From contig NZ_JAKSYJ010000149.1 of the NCBI RefSeq assembly GCF_022829365.1, positions 19,298-83,297 of the forward strand: a stretch of 64,000 nucleotides of DNA, in the 5' to 3' direction. Of this stretch, positions 16,475-25,770 are shown piece by piece; position 1 is the stretch's first letter; the number at the start of each line of letters is the position of its first letter. Position numbers and translations under genes: made by a program. The notes beneath the pieces were generated by a model. The model was not told the DNA's origin. It did not search any database and saw only the letters and a list, made by a program, of their open reading frames with translations. The stretch is from Methylobacterium sp. J-077. Lineage in GTDB: Bacteria > Pseudomonadota > Alphaproteobacteria > Rhizobiales > Beijerinckiaceae.

Positions 16475-17827
16475 ATGGCCGAGCCCGTGCACCCCGTCGA
16501 TGAAGTCCTGCCCGCGCCGCGCCTGTTCGCGCTCGGCCTGCAGCACGTCCTGGTCATGTACGCCAACGCGGTGGCCGTGCCGCTCATCCTCGGCGCAGCC
16601 CTCAAGCTGCCCAAGGATCAGATCGCCCTGCTGATCAACGCGGACCTGTTCGCCTGCGGGATCGCGACGCTGGTGCAGACGATCGGCTTCGGGCCCTTCG
16701 GCATTCGCCTGCCGGTCATCATGGGCGTGACCGCCGTCTCGATCTCGCCGATGCTCGCGATGGCCGCCATGCCCGGCGTCGGGCTCAACGGCATCTACGG
16801 CGCGGTGATCGTCGGCGGTGTGTTCGGGCTGTGCGTTGCGCCGTTCGTCAGGCACGTGCTGCGCTTCTTCCCGGCCGTGGTCACGGGCACGATCATCACG
16901 ATGATCGGTGTCGTGCTCATGCGCGTCGGTGTGAACTGGGCCGGTGGCGGGGCTGCGGCGGCCGATTTCGGCGCCGGCGGCTATCTCGCGGTGGCGGGTC
17001 TCGTCCTGGCCGTGATCCTCTTGATCATCCGCTTCGGGACCGGCTTCCTGGCCAATATGGCCGTCCTGCTCGGCGTGACCGCCGGTTACCTCGTCACCAT
17101 CGCGCTGGGCTGGACCGACTTCTCCGGCATCCAGGCGGAGCCCTGGCTGCGCATCGTGCTGCCGCTCCAGTTCGGTGTCCCGACCTTCGACCTGATCCCG
17201 TGCCTGACGATGTGCCTCGTGATGACGATCGTGTTCATCGAGGCCACGGGCATGTTCCTGGCGCTGGGGGCGATGACCGGCCGTGCGGTCGGTCCCGAGG
17301 ACATCAAGCGCGGCCTGCGCGCCGACTCCCTCGGCACCCTGATCGGCGGCCTCTTCAACACCTTCCCGTACGTGTCCTACTCGCAGAACATCGGGCTGGT
17401 CGGCGTGACGAACGTCTACAGCCGCTGGGTCTGCGCGGCGGGCGGCGTGATCATGCTGGCCCTGGGCCTCGTGCCCAAGCTCGCCTTCATCGTCGCCTCG
17501 GTGCCTCAATGCGTGCTCGGCGGGGCCGGCTTCATCATGTTCGGGATGGTCGCCGCCACCGGCATCAAGATCCTGAAGAGCGTCGACTACGCCAAGGCGC
17601 CGCACAATACGATCGTCGTGGCGATTTCGATCGGCTTCGGTCTGATCCCGATCGTCTCGCCGAACTTCTTCCGGATCTTCCCCGCGGAATTGAAGCCGAT
17701 CTTCGGCGACGGCATCATCCTGACTGCGATCGCGGCCGTGCTCCTGAACGCGTATTTCAACCGCACGACCGAAGACGAGGCGAACGAGGACGCCGTGCTC
17801 GCGGCGCAGGGCGCCAGCCACATCTGA
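16475..17827 (+). CDS. NCS2-family nucleobase permease (second copy)
   Basis: A 450-residue membrane symporter, close in sequence to the permease at 3740-5143 (shared LGLQHVLVMYA-AVAVPLI, NTFPYVSYSQNIGLVGVTNV and VPQCVLGGAGFIMFGMVAATG). Several ATGs are available; I chose 16475 because GGAG lies six bases upstream, while ATG 16457 lies inside a GCATGC repeat. Divergent from the FCD-GntR regulator and followed by allophanate hydrolase 80 bp downstream, probably in one transcript. Substrate is a purine, urate or related base. Confidence 0.92.
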   Translation: MAEPVHPVDEVLPAPRLFALGLQHVLVMYANAVAVPLILGAALKLPKDQIALLINADLFACGIATLVQTIGFGPFGIRLPVIMGVTAVSISPMLAMAAMPGVGLNGIYGAVIVGGVFGLCVAPFVRHVLRFFPAVVTGTIITMIGVVLMRVGVNWAGGGAAAADFGAGGYLAVAGLVLAVILLIIRFGTGFLANMAVLLGVTAGYLVTIALGWTDFSGIQAEPWLRIVLPLQFGVPTFDLIPCLTMCLVMTIVFIEATGMFLALGAMTGRAVGPEDIKRGLRADSLGTLIGGLFNTFPYVSYSQNIGLVGVTNVYSRWVCAAGGVIMLALGLVPKLAFIVASVPQCVLGGAGFIMFGMVAATGIKILKSVDYAKAPHNTIVVAISIGFGLIPIVSPNFFRIFPAELKPIFGDGIILTAIAAVLLNAYFNRTTEDEANEDAVLAAQGASHI

Positions 17828-17907
17828 ACGGGCACCATTCCGAGCGTCTTCGGGGCGGAATCCCGTCTCGGGGACGCCTGCAGGCCATCCTTCACTGGAG
17901 AGCGCAC

Positions 17908-19731
17908 ATGCCGGTTCCTTCCTTCCCGACGCTGCCCGCACTGCATGCGGCCTATGCCGAGGGTCTCGCACCCGAGACCGTGATCGCCGAGACCTACCGG
18001 CGGATCGCGGAAGTCGACGATCCCGGCCTGTTTCTCGCGCTCGTGCCGGAGGCACAGGCCCGGGCGGCCGCCCGGGCGCTCGGGGCCTTCGACCCGGTCG
18101 CAAAGCCGCTCTGGGGCGTGCCCTTCGCCGTCAAGGACAACATCGATGTCGCCGGGTTTGCGACGACCGCCGCCTGCCCCGCCTTCGCCTACCTGCCGGC
18201 GGCGACCGCACCGGCGATCGCGCGACTGATCGCAGCCGGCGCCATCCTGATCGGCAAGAACAACCTGGACCAGTTCGCGACCGGCCTCGTCGGTATTCGG
18301 ACCCCCTACGCCGTCCCGAGGAACGCCTTCGACCCGGCCATGGTCCCGGGAGGCTCCTCGTCGGGCTCGGCCGTCTCGGTGGCGCACGGCCTGGTCACCT
18401 TCGCGATCGGCACCGACACGGCGGGATCCGGCCGCGTCCCGGCCGGCCTCAACAACGTCGTGGGCCTGAAGCCGTCCCTCGGCAGCATCTCGACGCGCGG
18501 CATGGTGCCGGCCTGCCGCACCCTCGACACCTTGTCCGTGTTTGCCGGGACCGTCGGGGATGCCGATGCGGTCTACCGGGTGATGCTCGGCTACGATCCC
18601 GACGACCCGTTCTCCCGCGCCTTGCCGGTCCCGCCGCGGCCTGGCGCGTGCCCGCCCGGGCTGCGCGTGGGCGTACCGGACGGAGCAAGCCGGCATTTCG
18701 GCGGCGACACTCTCTCGGAGGCGGCCTTCGTGGCCGCGCTGACGGATCTCGGGACCGTGCTGGGCGACGAGACGGTGCCGATCGACCTGGCGCCGTTCAT
18801 GGCGGTCGCGGACCTCCTCTACGCGGGTCCCTGGGTCGCCGAGCGCTACCAGGCGATCCGCGCCTTCATCGAGGCGCAGCCCGAGGCGCTCCATCCGACG
18901 ACGCGCGCGATCATCGCATCGGCGACGACGCGCTCGGCAGCCGACGCCTTCGCGGGTCTCTACCGCTTGGCAGAGCTGCGCCGCGCGGCCGAGCGAGTCT
19001 GGACGCGGATCGACGTGCTGATGGTACCGACCTACCCGCGGCCCCGCAGGATCGCCGATCTGGCCGCCGACCCGATCGGCCCCAACAGCGAGCTGGGCAC
19101 CTACACCAATTTCGTGAACTTGCTGGATCTCTGCGCGCTCGCGGTGCCGGGACGCTTCCGCGGCGATGGGTTCCCCTCGGGCGTGACGCTGATCGCGCCG
19201 CGCGGCGCAGACGGTCTGATCGCCGACCTCGGCGCACGGCTGCACGCGGCGGCGGACCTGAGACTCGGGGTCAGCACCGTGCCCGCGTCCTTTGAGACGG
19301 CAGGGCAGACGCATGTCGCGCGTGCCCAGGATGACGAGATCGAGATCGCCGTGGTCGGAGCGCATATGTCCGGGCTGCCGCTGAACGCCGAGCTCGTCGG
19401 TCACGGCGCGCGCTTCCTGCGCGCAGTCAGGACGCGTGCGGAGTATCGGCTCCACGCCCTTCCGGGCGGTCCGCCGGCGCGGCCGGGCCTGGTTCGGGTC
19501 GCGCCTGGTATGGGCGCACCGATCGAGACGGAGGTCTGGGCGCTTCCCGCCGCCGGGTTCGGTGCCTTCGTGGCGGCCGTCCCGATGCCACTCACGATCG
19601 GGACCTTGCGGCTCTCGGATGGAACGACCCCAAAGGGGTTTTTGGCCGAGGCGGAGAGCCTGAGCGCAGCACAAGACATCACCGAGTACGGTGGATGGCG
19701 TCGCTATCTCGAGGCTCAGCAGGTCGTGTGA
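17908..19731 (+). CDS. atzF: Allophanate hydrolase, AtzF type
   Basis: Hydrolyses allophanate to ammonia and CO2. The 607 residues match AtzF length. The N-terminal amidase-signature domain has catalytic K76 (VPFAVKDNIDVAG), S150 (VPGGSSSGSAV) and S174 (GTDTAGSGRVPAG), with the same 74 and 98 residue spacings as the known AtzF triad. The C-terminal domain (about 455-607) is the AtzF-type allophanate domain (GAHMSGLPLNAEL, YGGWRRYLE). Start ATG 17908 follows TGGAGA. There is no urea carboxylase in the window, so the allophanate source is more likely biuret or another ureide than urea. Confidence 0.9.
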   Translation: MPVPSFPTLPALHAAYAEGLAPETVIAETYRRIAEVDDPGLFLALVPEAQARAAARALGAFDPVAKPLWGVPFAVKDNIDVAGFATTAACPAFAYLPAATAPAIARLIAAGAILIGKNNLDQFATGLVGIRTPYAVPRNAFDPAMVPGGSSSGSAVSVAHGLVTFAIGTDTAGSGRVPAGLNNVVGLKPSLGSISTRGMVPACRTLDTLSVFAGTVGDADAVYRVMLGYDPDDPFSRALPVPPRPGACPPGLRVGVPDGASRHFGGDTLSEAAFVAALTDLGTVLGDETVPIDLAPFMAVADLLYAGPWVAERYQAIRAFIEAQPEALHPTTRAIIASATTRSAADAFAGLYRLAELRRAAERVWTRIDVLMVPTYPRPRRIADLAADPIGPNSELGTYTNFVNLLDLCALAVPGRFRGDGFPSGVTLIAPRGADGLIADLGARLHAAADLRLGVSTVPASFETAGQTHVARAQDDEIEIAVVGAHMSGLPLNAELVGHGARFLRAVRTRAEYRLHALPGGPPARPGLVRVAPGMGAPIETEVWALPAAGFGAFVAAVPMPLTIGTLRLSDGTTPKGFLAEAESLSAAQDITEYGGWRRYLEAQQVV

Positions 19732-19798
19732 TGACTACATGCCTGAGGAAATAGCTTTTCCTCAGCCGACGTTTTTCAGGCGAATGATGCGCCCTTCC

Positions 19799-20083
19799 TC
19801 AACACCGAGGCGCCGTCCGTTCTCTCGATCTTCGTTTGACCGAGGAGGATCTGCGCCGTGCGTCAGCCGGAATGAGGGCATCCGGATCGAAGCCGTCGGG
19901 ATTCTCGTCCTTCTGCGGGACGATCCCGCCCACCTTGGCCTCGATATCGGGGACGATGTCGTCGGGCAGGCGCCTCAGGCCGGACTCGGAGGCGATCAGG
20001 CGGCGCCACATCCCCTCGACGCTGCAGCCGAGTGGGGAGACCACGCCCATTCCGGTGATTACGATCGGCTCACGCATCGACAT
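19799..20083 (-). pseudogene. Truncated beta-ketoacyl-ACP synthase II (FabF-like) N-terminus
   Basis: The frame opens with REPIVITGMGVVSPLGCSVE and RRLIASESGLRRLPDDI, the unmistakable first strand and loop of KAS II enzymes, and keeps homology to about residue 75 (FDPDALIPADARR). After that it turns into unrelated Arg/Ser-rich sequence and stops. The catalytic Cys-His-His part (about 330 residues) is missing. It borders the accessory region and is a remnant, not a functional enzyme. Confidence 0.82.
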
Positions 20084-20207
20084 CGATCTGTCGCATCGTG
20101 AAGGGCGCCGCGTGACGGCGCGCGAAACATTCGGATCGCGGTCTCACGGCCTCGGATCGGTCGATCAGGGTGCATGCTCCGTGGGTCCGGCGCCTTGCCC
20201 GGGAATG

Positions 20208-20750
20208 TCAGCCGGCAACCGCGGAATGCGCCGCCTGAAGCAGGTCGTTCGCCAGCGCCTCGTCATCGACGGCTCGTGCCAGGACGACGGCTCCGACGAG
20301 CGTCGACAGCGTCGCGAGGGACTTTTGTCGACGGCGCTCCCGCGAAGCCCTCGGCGTGAGGTTGGCGAGGATCGAGGCCAGACGCTCGACGCCCTGGGTG
20401 AACCGGGCTCGGACGGGGCTGCCCGGCGCTTCCCGGGAGATGTCGTTGGCGAGGGCCGCGAGGGGGCAACCCTTCCCGGGCGTCTGGACGTGTTTAACGG
20501 AGAGGTAGTTCGCGATGATCGCGTCCACGTCTCCACGCCGATCCTCACCGAGCGCGGAGTCGAACGCTTCGGCTGCCAGGGCGTCCTTGTTGGCGAACTG
20601 GCCGTAGAAGCCGCCATGGGTCAGGCCGGCCGAGGCCATGATGTCGGCGACGCCGACGCCGTGCAGGCCGCGCTCACGGAACAGGGCCGCCGCGACCTCC
20701 ACGACGCGCTGACGGTTGAGCTTGGCCTGCTCCTGGGAAACTCTCGGCAT
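20208..20750 (-). CDS. TetR-family regulator
   Basis: A 180-residue regulator with an N-terminal TetR helix-turn-helix (RQRVVEVAAALFRERGLHGV, then GVADIMASAGLTHGGFYGQF, residues about 13-50). The C-terminal ligand domain resembles the TetR_C_33-like group (GCPLAALANDISREAPGSPV). It is on the same strand as the RND efflux pair and downstream of it by about 220 bp, with its own upstream dyad at 20783-20802. Probable control of the efflux genes is inferred from proximity and the similar dyad near 25197. Confidence 0.88.
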   Translation of the reverse strand: MPRVSQEQAKLNRQRVVEVAAALFRERGLHGVGVADIMASAGLTHGGFYGQFANKDALAAEAFDSALGEDRRGDVDAIIANYLSVKHVQTPGKGCPLAALANDISREAPGSPVRARFTQGVERLASILANLTPRASRERRRQKSLATLSTLVGAVVLARAVDDEALANDLLQAAHSAVAG

Positions 20751-20782
20751 ACCCTGATCCTTCGACCTTCCGACATCCTATA

Positions 20783-20802
20783 TAGATGCATTGCGTCATC
20801 TA
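20783..20802. promoter_or_regulatory. TetR operator candidate TAGATG-N8-CATCTA
   Basis: Perfect 6-bp arms 33 bp upstream of the TetR start. The element CATCTA also occurs in the dyad region upstream of the RND operon (25205-25212), consistent with one regulator acting on both. Confidence 0.45.
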
Positions 20803-20970
20803 AAGAAGGGCAGCCTCTCCGGCAGTCCCGCGAGAGCATCGGGAGACGACAGGCGACCGGCCTGCGCACGGGGGCTGGAGCGCAGGCCGGTCGTCGTACC
20901 GCGCGCCCGGTCAACCCGGCGCGCGATCCTTGGATGTCCCTCGGGCGGGACACGAACCACTTACGCGGCG

Positions 20971-23900
20971 TCAAGACTTGACCGGGAGCGGCATCTTGCC
21001 GGCACCCGATGCGACGTCGGCAGCCCTCGGCGCCCGTGCCACCCGGAACCAAAGGGCGTAGAGCGCGGGCAGGAACAGCAGGGTCAACAGGGTCCCGACC
21101 CCGACGCCGCCGATCAGGACGTAGGCCAGGGCCCCCCAGAACACCGAGTGGGTCAGCGGGATGAAGGCCAGCATCGCGGCGGCAGCCGTGAGGATGACGG
21201 GGCGCGCCCGCCGAACCGTCGACTCGACGATGGCATCGTAGTCGGACAGGCCCGAGGCGCGGTCGTGGTGGATCTGGTCTACCAGGATCAGGGTGTTGCG
21301 CATCAGGATGCCGGACAGCGCGATCAGCCCGAGGATCGCGTTGAAGCCGAACGGCTGGTGAAACAACAGCAGCGTCGGCGCCGCCCCGACGAGGCCCAGA
21401 GGCGCCGTGGCGAACACCATGAACATGGTCGAGAATGAGCGAACCTGGATCATGATGACCGTCAGCGTCACGATCAGCATGATCGGGAACACCGCCACCA
21501 AAGCGTTCATGGCCTTGGCGCTCTCCTCGACGGCGCCGGCCGTGTCGATGCGGTATCCCGGCGGCAGCTTGGCCTTGATCGGGTCGAGCAGGGGGACGAC
21601 CTGCGCGTGGATGTCAGGCGGCTGCCTGCCGTCGAGCACGTCGCCCTGCACGCGAATGTAGGTCTCACGGTTGTAACGCTTGAGCACCGCGTCCTCGTTG
21701 CGACTCTCCAGGTGGGCAACCTGGGAGAGCGGCACTTGGCGGCCGTCATGGGTGGCGAGCGTCAGGTCGCCGATGTCGCCGAGCGAGCGCCGCTCCGGGC
21801 CGGGGCTGCGCAGCAGGACATCGACCGAGCGCAGGTTCTCGCGCACCTGCGTCGCAGGCGTGCCGTTGAGGTAGCTCTGCAGCTGTTGCCCGGCTTCCTT
21901 CGGGGTCAGGCCGATCAGCCGCAGGCGCTCCTGATCGAGGACGAGGTGCAGGCTCGGTGTCTTGTCGCCCCAGTCCAGATGCACGAGGCGCATGTTCGGA
22001 TTGGAGGCCATCGCCGCGGCGACCTCGGCGGCGATACCGCGGATCACGTCGGCGTCCGGCCCGACCACCCGGAACGCAACGGGGAAGCGGATCGGCGGCC
22101 CGAACACGATCTGCAGGACTCGCACACGCGCTTCGGGAAAGAGCCCGTCATTCACGAGCTTGCGGACCTTGAGCCGGAGCGCGTCGCGCGCGGCCGCATC
22201 GGGGGTCTGGACGACGATCTGCGCGAAGGCGGGATCGGGCAACTCGGGATCGAACGAGAGTACGAAGCGCGGCATCCCCTGTCCGATGTAGCTCGTGATC
22301 TCGCGCGCCTCGGGCAGCTCGCGGATGGCCGCCTCGACCTTCCGGACGCTGGCCTCCGTATTCGCGAAGGCCGAACCTGTGGGCAGGGTCACCTCGACGA
22401 TGAGTTCCGGGCGCTCCGAGTTCGGGAAGAACTGCTTCTCGACCTTGCCCATCCCGACCACTGCGAGCGCGAACAGCACCACGGTGATGCCCGCCGCCGT
22501 CCACTTGTGATCGACAGAGGCCCGAACGACCCGGCGCAGGCGCTGGTAGTTCTTCGTCGCGTAGATCGCCTCGTGGCCGCCCGCGACGCGCTTGATGTTC
22601 GGAAGCAGCTTGACGCCCAGATAGGGCGTGAAGGTCACGGCCACGATCCAGGAGATGATCAACGAGAAGCCGACCACCCAGAAGATGTTGCCGGCGTATT
22701 CGCCCGCCGTCGAAGCGGCGAAGCCCACGGGCAGGAATCCCGCGATGGTGACGAGCGTGCCGGTGAGCATCGGCGCGGCGGTGGCACTCCAGGCATGGGT
22801 GGCCGCCTCGATGCGGTCTGCCCCTTCCTCCATGCGCACCACCATCATCTCGATGGCGATGATGGCGTCGTCCACGAGAAGGCCGAGGGAGATGATCAGG
22901 GCCCCGAGGGTGATGCGGTCGAAGTCGCGGCCGGTGACCATCATCACTACGAACACGGCCGCGAGGGTGATCGGGACCGCGAGCGCCACGACGATGCCGA
23001 CCCTGAACCCGAGGGCGACGAGGCTGACCACGATCACCACGGACAGCGCCGTGAAGAACTTGACCATGAACTCGTGGATGGCGTCGCCGATCACCTTGGC
23101 CTGATCGGTGATCTTCGTGAACTCGATGCCCGTCGGCAGTTCGTGGTGGATCGCCACCTCCTCGGCGTTCAAGGCCTCGCCGAGCGCCAGGCCGTTGAAG
23201 CCGGGCTTCATCACGAGGCCGAGCATCAGCGCCGGCTCGCCGTCATTGCGGATCGCGAAGACCTTCGGATCCTCATAGCCGCGCTTGACCTCGGCGATGT
23301 CGCCGAGCTTGAGGCTGCGGTCGCCGACCGCCACCGGCAGGTTCCGGATCGCGTCCAGGCCATCGATGGCACCGTCGAGGCGCAGGTAGACCCGGGGGCC
23401 GGCGGTCTCGACGAAACCGGCCGGCGTCACGTCGTTCTGGTTCGCCAGGGCGGACAGCAGTTGCTGACCGGTGATGCCGAGGGTGGCGAGACGCTGGTAG
23501 GAGATCTCGACGAAGATCTTCTGCGCCTGCTCGCCGAGGATGTTGATCTTCTCGATGCCAGGGACACGCAGCAGGCGCTGGCGCAAGTCCTCGGCCCGCA
23601 GAACGAGATGCCGTTGTGGCAGGCCGCGGGCCTGGAGTGCATAGAGCGCGAAATAGACGTCCGAGAACTCGTCGTTGAACAGCGGTCCCATCACCCCGCG
23701 CGGCAATGTGGAGGCTTGGTCGGACAACTTCTTGCGTGCCTGGTAGAACTCCGACTGTAGTTTGGCCGGCGGCATGCTGTCCTTGAAGTGAACCTTCATC
23801 AGCATGAGGCCGGGCCGGACCGTCGTCTCGACGCGGTCGTAGTAGACGAGTTCCTGCAGGCGCTTCTCCAGCGGGTCGGCGACCTGCCGCTGGATCTCCG

Positions 23901-24078
23901 AGGTCGTGGCGCCGGGCCACGCGGCGGAGACGGCCATCGTCTTCACGGTAAAAGCCGGATCTTCGGCACGGCCGAGTTTCTGAAAGGCGAAGAAGCCGGC
24001 GGCCGTTACCGCGATGATCAGGAACAGTGTGACGGCCCGCTCCCGGACCGCCAGGGCGGAGAGGTTGAAGCCGGTCAT
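20971..24078 (-). CDS. RND-family efflux transporter (AcrB/HAE type), permease subunit
   Basis: Inner-membrane proton-driven efflux pump of 1035 residues, full length. It has the N-terminal TM1, a long periplasmic porter domain, and the core TM helices with GLLVDDAIIAIEMMVVRMEEG, the conserved Asp pair of TM4, and the second half repeat ending FLPALYALWFRV. Overlaps the adaptor gene by four bases (ATGA), so the two are translationally coupled. No outer-membrane TolC partner in the window. Substrate cannot be read from sequence. Confidence 0.93.
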   Translation of the reverse strand: MTGFNLSALAVRERAVTLFLIIAVTAAGFFAFQKLGRAEDPAFTVKTMAVSAAWPGATTSEIQRQVADPLEKRLQELVYYDRVETTVRPGLMLMKVHFKDSMPPAKLQSEFYQARKKLSDQASTLPRGVMGPLFNDEFSDVYFALYALQARGLPQRHLVLRAEDLRQRLLRVPGIEKINILGEQAQKIFVEISYQRLATLGITGQQLLSALANQNDVTPAGFVETAGPRVYLRLDGAIDGLDAIRNLPVAVGDRSLKLGDIAEVKRGYEDPKVFAIRNDGEPALMLGLVMKPGFNGLALGEALNAEEVAIHHELPTGIEFTKITDQAKVIGDAIHEFMVKFFTALSVVIVVSLVALGFRVGIVVALAVPITLAAVFVVMMVTGRDFDRITLGALIISLGLLVDDAIIAIEMMVVRMEEGADRIEAATHAWSATAAPMLTGTLVTIAGFLPVGFAASTAGEYAGNIFWVVGFSLIISWIVAVTFTPYLGVKLLPNIKRVAGGHEAIYATKNYQRLRRVVRASVDHKWTAAGITVVLFALAVVGMGKVEKQFFPNSERPELIVEVTLPTGSAFANTEASVRKVEAAIRELPEAREITSYIGQGMPRFVLSFDPELPDPAFAQIVVQTPDAAARDALRLKVRKLVNDGLFPEARVRVLQIVFGPPIRFPVAFRVVGPDADVIRGIAAEVAAAMASNPNMRLVHLDWGDKTPSLHLVLDQERLRLIGLTPKEAGQQLQSYLNGTPATQVRENLRSVDVLLRSPGPERRSLGDIGDLTLATHDGRQVPLSQVAHLESRNEDAVLKRYNRETYIRVQGDVLDGRQPPDIHAQVVPLLDPIKAKLPPGYRIDTAGAVEESAKAMNALVAVFPIMLIVTLTVIMIQVRSFSTMFMVFATAPLGLVGAAPTLLLFHQPFGFNAILGLIALSGILMRNTLILVDQIHHDRASGLSDYDAIVESTVRRARPVILTAAAAMLAFIPLTHSVFWGALAYVLIGGVGVGTLLTLLFLPALYALWFRVARAPRAADVASGAGKMPLPVKS

Positions 24079-25160
24079 CGCGCGACTCCCGTCAGGCTCG
24101 GGGGGGCCTGGCGCACCGTCTGGCCGGCCTTGAGGAGATGGGCGCCGAGCGACACGATGCGGTCGCCCGGGCTGAGCCCGGCCACGACCTCGGCACCTTC
24201 CTCGGACAGGCGGGCGACGGCGACCGGCTGGGCCGTGACGGTCCTGGTCTCGGTGTCGAACTTCCAGACCTCCGAGCCGTGCCCGACATCGAACAGGGCC
24301 CCGAGCGGCACGTCGACCGCCGCGATGCGCCCAGCATCTGCCGGCCTGAGCCGCAGCGTCACGGTCGCTCCGAGCGGCGCATCCTCGCCGCCGGCCGAGA
24401 GGATGTAGCGTGCTCGGTACGTCCGCGTGGCGGGATCGGCGGTGGCGGACAATTCGCGCAACCGTGCCGGATAGGTCGTCTCGCCCTCTGCGTAGAGGGT
24501 CGCCGAGGCGGAGCCCCGCGCCAGACGTCGGCTCGCCTCCGGCAGGAAGACCTCCGCCTCGCGAGCCCCGTCACGCGCCAGCTTGACCACGGTCTGGCCG
24601 GCGGCGACCACCTGTCCCGGCTCGGTCGGAACCTCCATCACGACGCCGTCGGCATCGGCCTGGAGCTCCGAATAGCCCGCCTGGTTGGAGACTTGGCTCG
24701 CCTGGGCCTCCACGTTGGCGAACTGGGCGATGGCTGCGTCCGCGGCGGCCTTGTTCTGGTCGTAGGTCTGTTTCGAGGTCCAGCCGTCCCCGACGAGCTT
24801 GCGGCTGCGCTCCTCGTCGGCCTTGGCCTTGATCATCTGCGCCCGGGCCGCCTCGACGGAGGCGCGCGCCGCGTTGAGTGCCAGTGTGAAGTCGGTTCGG
24901 TCGAGGCGCATCAACGGCTGCCCGAGCCGGACGTGGTCACCCGGGTCGACGAGGCGCTCGAAGATCTTGCCGCCGACGCGGAAGCCGAGGTTGCTCTCCG
25001 TTCTGGCACGGACGACGCCGGTGTAGCGCGTGATCCCAGCCGTTCCCGGGGCGACCTCGACGATCTGGACCAGCGGCGGCTCCGTAGGAACTGCCGTCTC
25101 TGCCGGCGAACATCCCGCGAGGGCCAATGCGGAAAGCCCGAGCATCCATCGCGCGTCCAT
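24075..25160 (-). CDS. RND efflux periplasmic adaptor (membrane fusion lipoprotein)
   Basis: A 361-residue HlyD/AcrA-type adaptor. The lipobox LALAGC near residue 16 indicates a lipoprotein anchored in the inner membrane. Domain order is normal: barrel-sandwich (NLGFRVGGKIFERLVDPGDHVRLGQPLMRLD), coiled-coil hairpin (SVEAARAQMIKAKADEERSRKLVGDG), then return strand and beta-barrel. I prefer ATG 25160, which has GGGAG eight bases upstream, over GTG 25175. Couples the RND pump encoded downstream to an outer-membrane channel. Confidence 0.9.
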   Translation of the reverse strand: MDARWMLGLSALALAGCSPAETAVPTEPPLVQIVEVAPGTAGITRYTGVVRARTESNLGFRVGGKIFERLVDPGDHVRLGQPLMRLDRTDFTLALNAARASVEAARAQMIKAKADEERSRKLVGDGWTSKQTYDQNKAAADAAIAQFANVEAQASQVSNQAGYSELQADADGVVMEVPTEPGQVVAAGQTVVKLARDGAREAEVFLPEASRRLARGSASATLYAEGETTYPARLRELSATADPATRTYRARYILSAGGEDAPLGATVTLRLRPADAGRIAAVDVPLGALFDVGHGSEVWKFDTETRTVTAQPVAVARLSEEGAEVVAGLSPGDRIVSLGAHLLKAGQTVRQAPPSLTGVAR

Positions 25161-25196
25161 CGCCGAGCTCCCCACTGCAACCCATCAGGAATAAAA

Positions 25197-25210
25197 ATGA
25201 TGTTCATCAT
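25197..25210. promoter_or_regulatory. Operator-like dyad ATGATG-TT-CATCAT upstream of RND operon
   Basis: Perfect 6-bp arms 37 bp upstream of the adaptor start, in an AT-rich stretch suited to a promoter. It extends into CATCTATTGCG, sharing CATCTA with the TetR-proximal dyad. Confidence 0.4.
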
Positions 25211-25278
25211 CTATTGCGCGTGAACTGGGTCGTCAATGGCCGAACGGAGCTATGATCGGGCGTGGGGCTGAGGAGCTT

Positions 25279-25715
25279 GAACGCCTCACGCGTGTTGCCG
25301 TCGACGACTGTCAGGATCCGGAACGGACGTCCTTCGATGATGCGGTCGGACATGATGTCCATGGTTCGGACCTCGTTGGGTCCACCGTTGGCCGGTCGCC
25401 CCTGTCGATAGCACCAGGCCAGCCTGCGGTTGGGCAGCTTGGACCGGATCGACGACCCCTCGTCGCGGTAGATCCGGTCGGTGCGCTTGTGATTCACCTC
25501 CCAGCCTTCTCACCGCAGCAGCAGGCCCGAAGCTCGCTGACGTCATGGGCCACCTGCAGGTGACCGGCGACCTCGCAGCGAGCGGCGGCCCTCACCACTG
25601 ATCCTTGAGCAGATCTTGCAGCATCGAGCGGTCCAGCGTCAGGTTCGCGACCAGCTGCTTGAGCTTGCTGTTCCAGTCCTCAAGTTGCTTGAGCCGGAGG
25701 ATCTGTAGCATCCAC
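25279..25715 (-). mobile_element. Degraded IS3-family element (OrfA and OrfB fragments)
   Basis: Minus-strand remnants in order: an OrfA coiled-coil tail around 25598-25710 (RLKQLEDWNSKLKQLVANLT, then LDRSMLQDLL), then an OrfB N-terminal scrap near 25500-25565, then OrfB from 25497 (NHKRTDRIYRDEGSSIRSK, then RPANGGPNEVRTMDIMSDRI), the start of the DDE integrase core with its first catalytic Asp (MDIM). There are internal deletions and frameshifts, and the remaining DDE core is absent. Non-functional relic marking the boundary of the accessory zone. Confidence 0.8.
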
Positions 25716-25770
25716 CTTCTTTCAGGGTTCAGGATGCCCAAAAAACTCGCGCTCAGCGCGGACCCGTCTG

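Noticed and set aside
16831..19731. Long plus-strand frame of 966 codons ending with allophanate hydrolase
   Set aside because: The real gene starts at ATG 17908 with an RBS and AtzF length; the earlier part is an out-of-frame shadow of the NCS2 permease.
25252..25563. Plus-strand frame of 103 codons beside the RND operon
   Set aside because: It is the antisense of the IS3 OrfB remnant.
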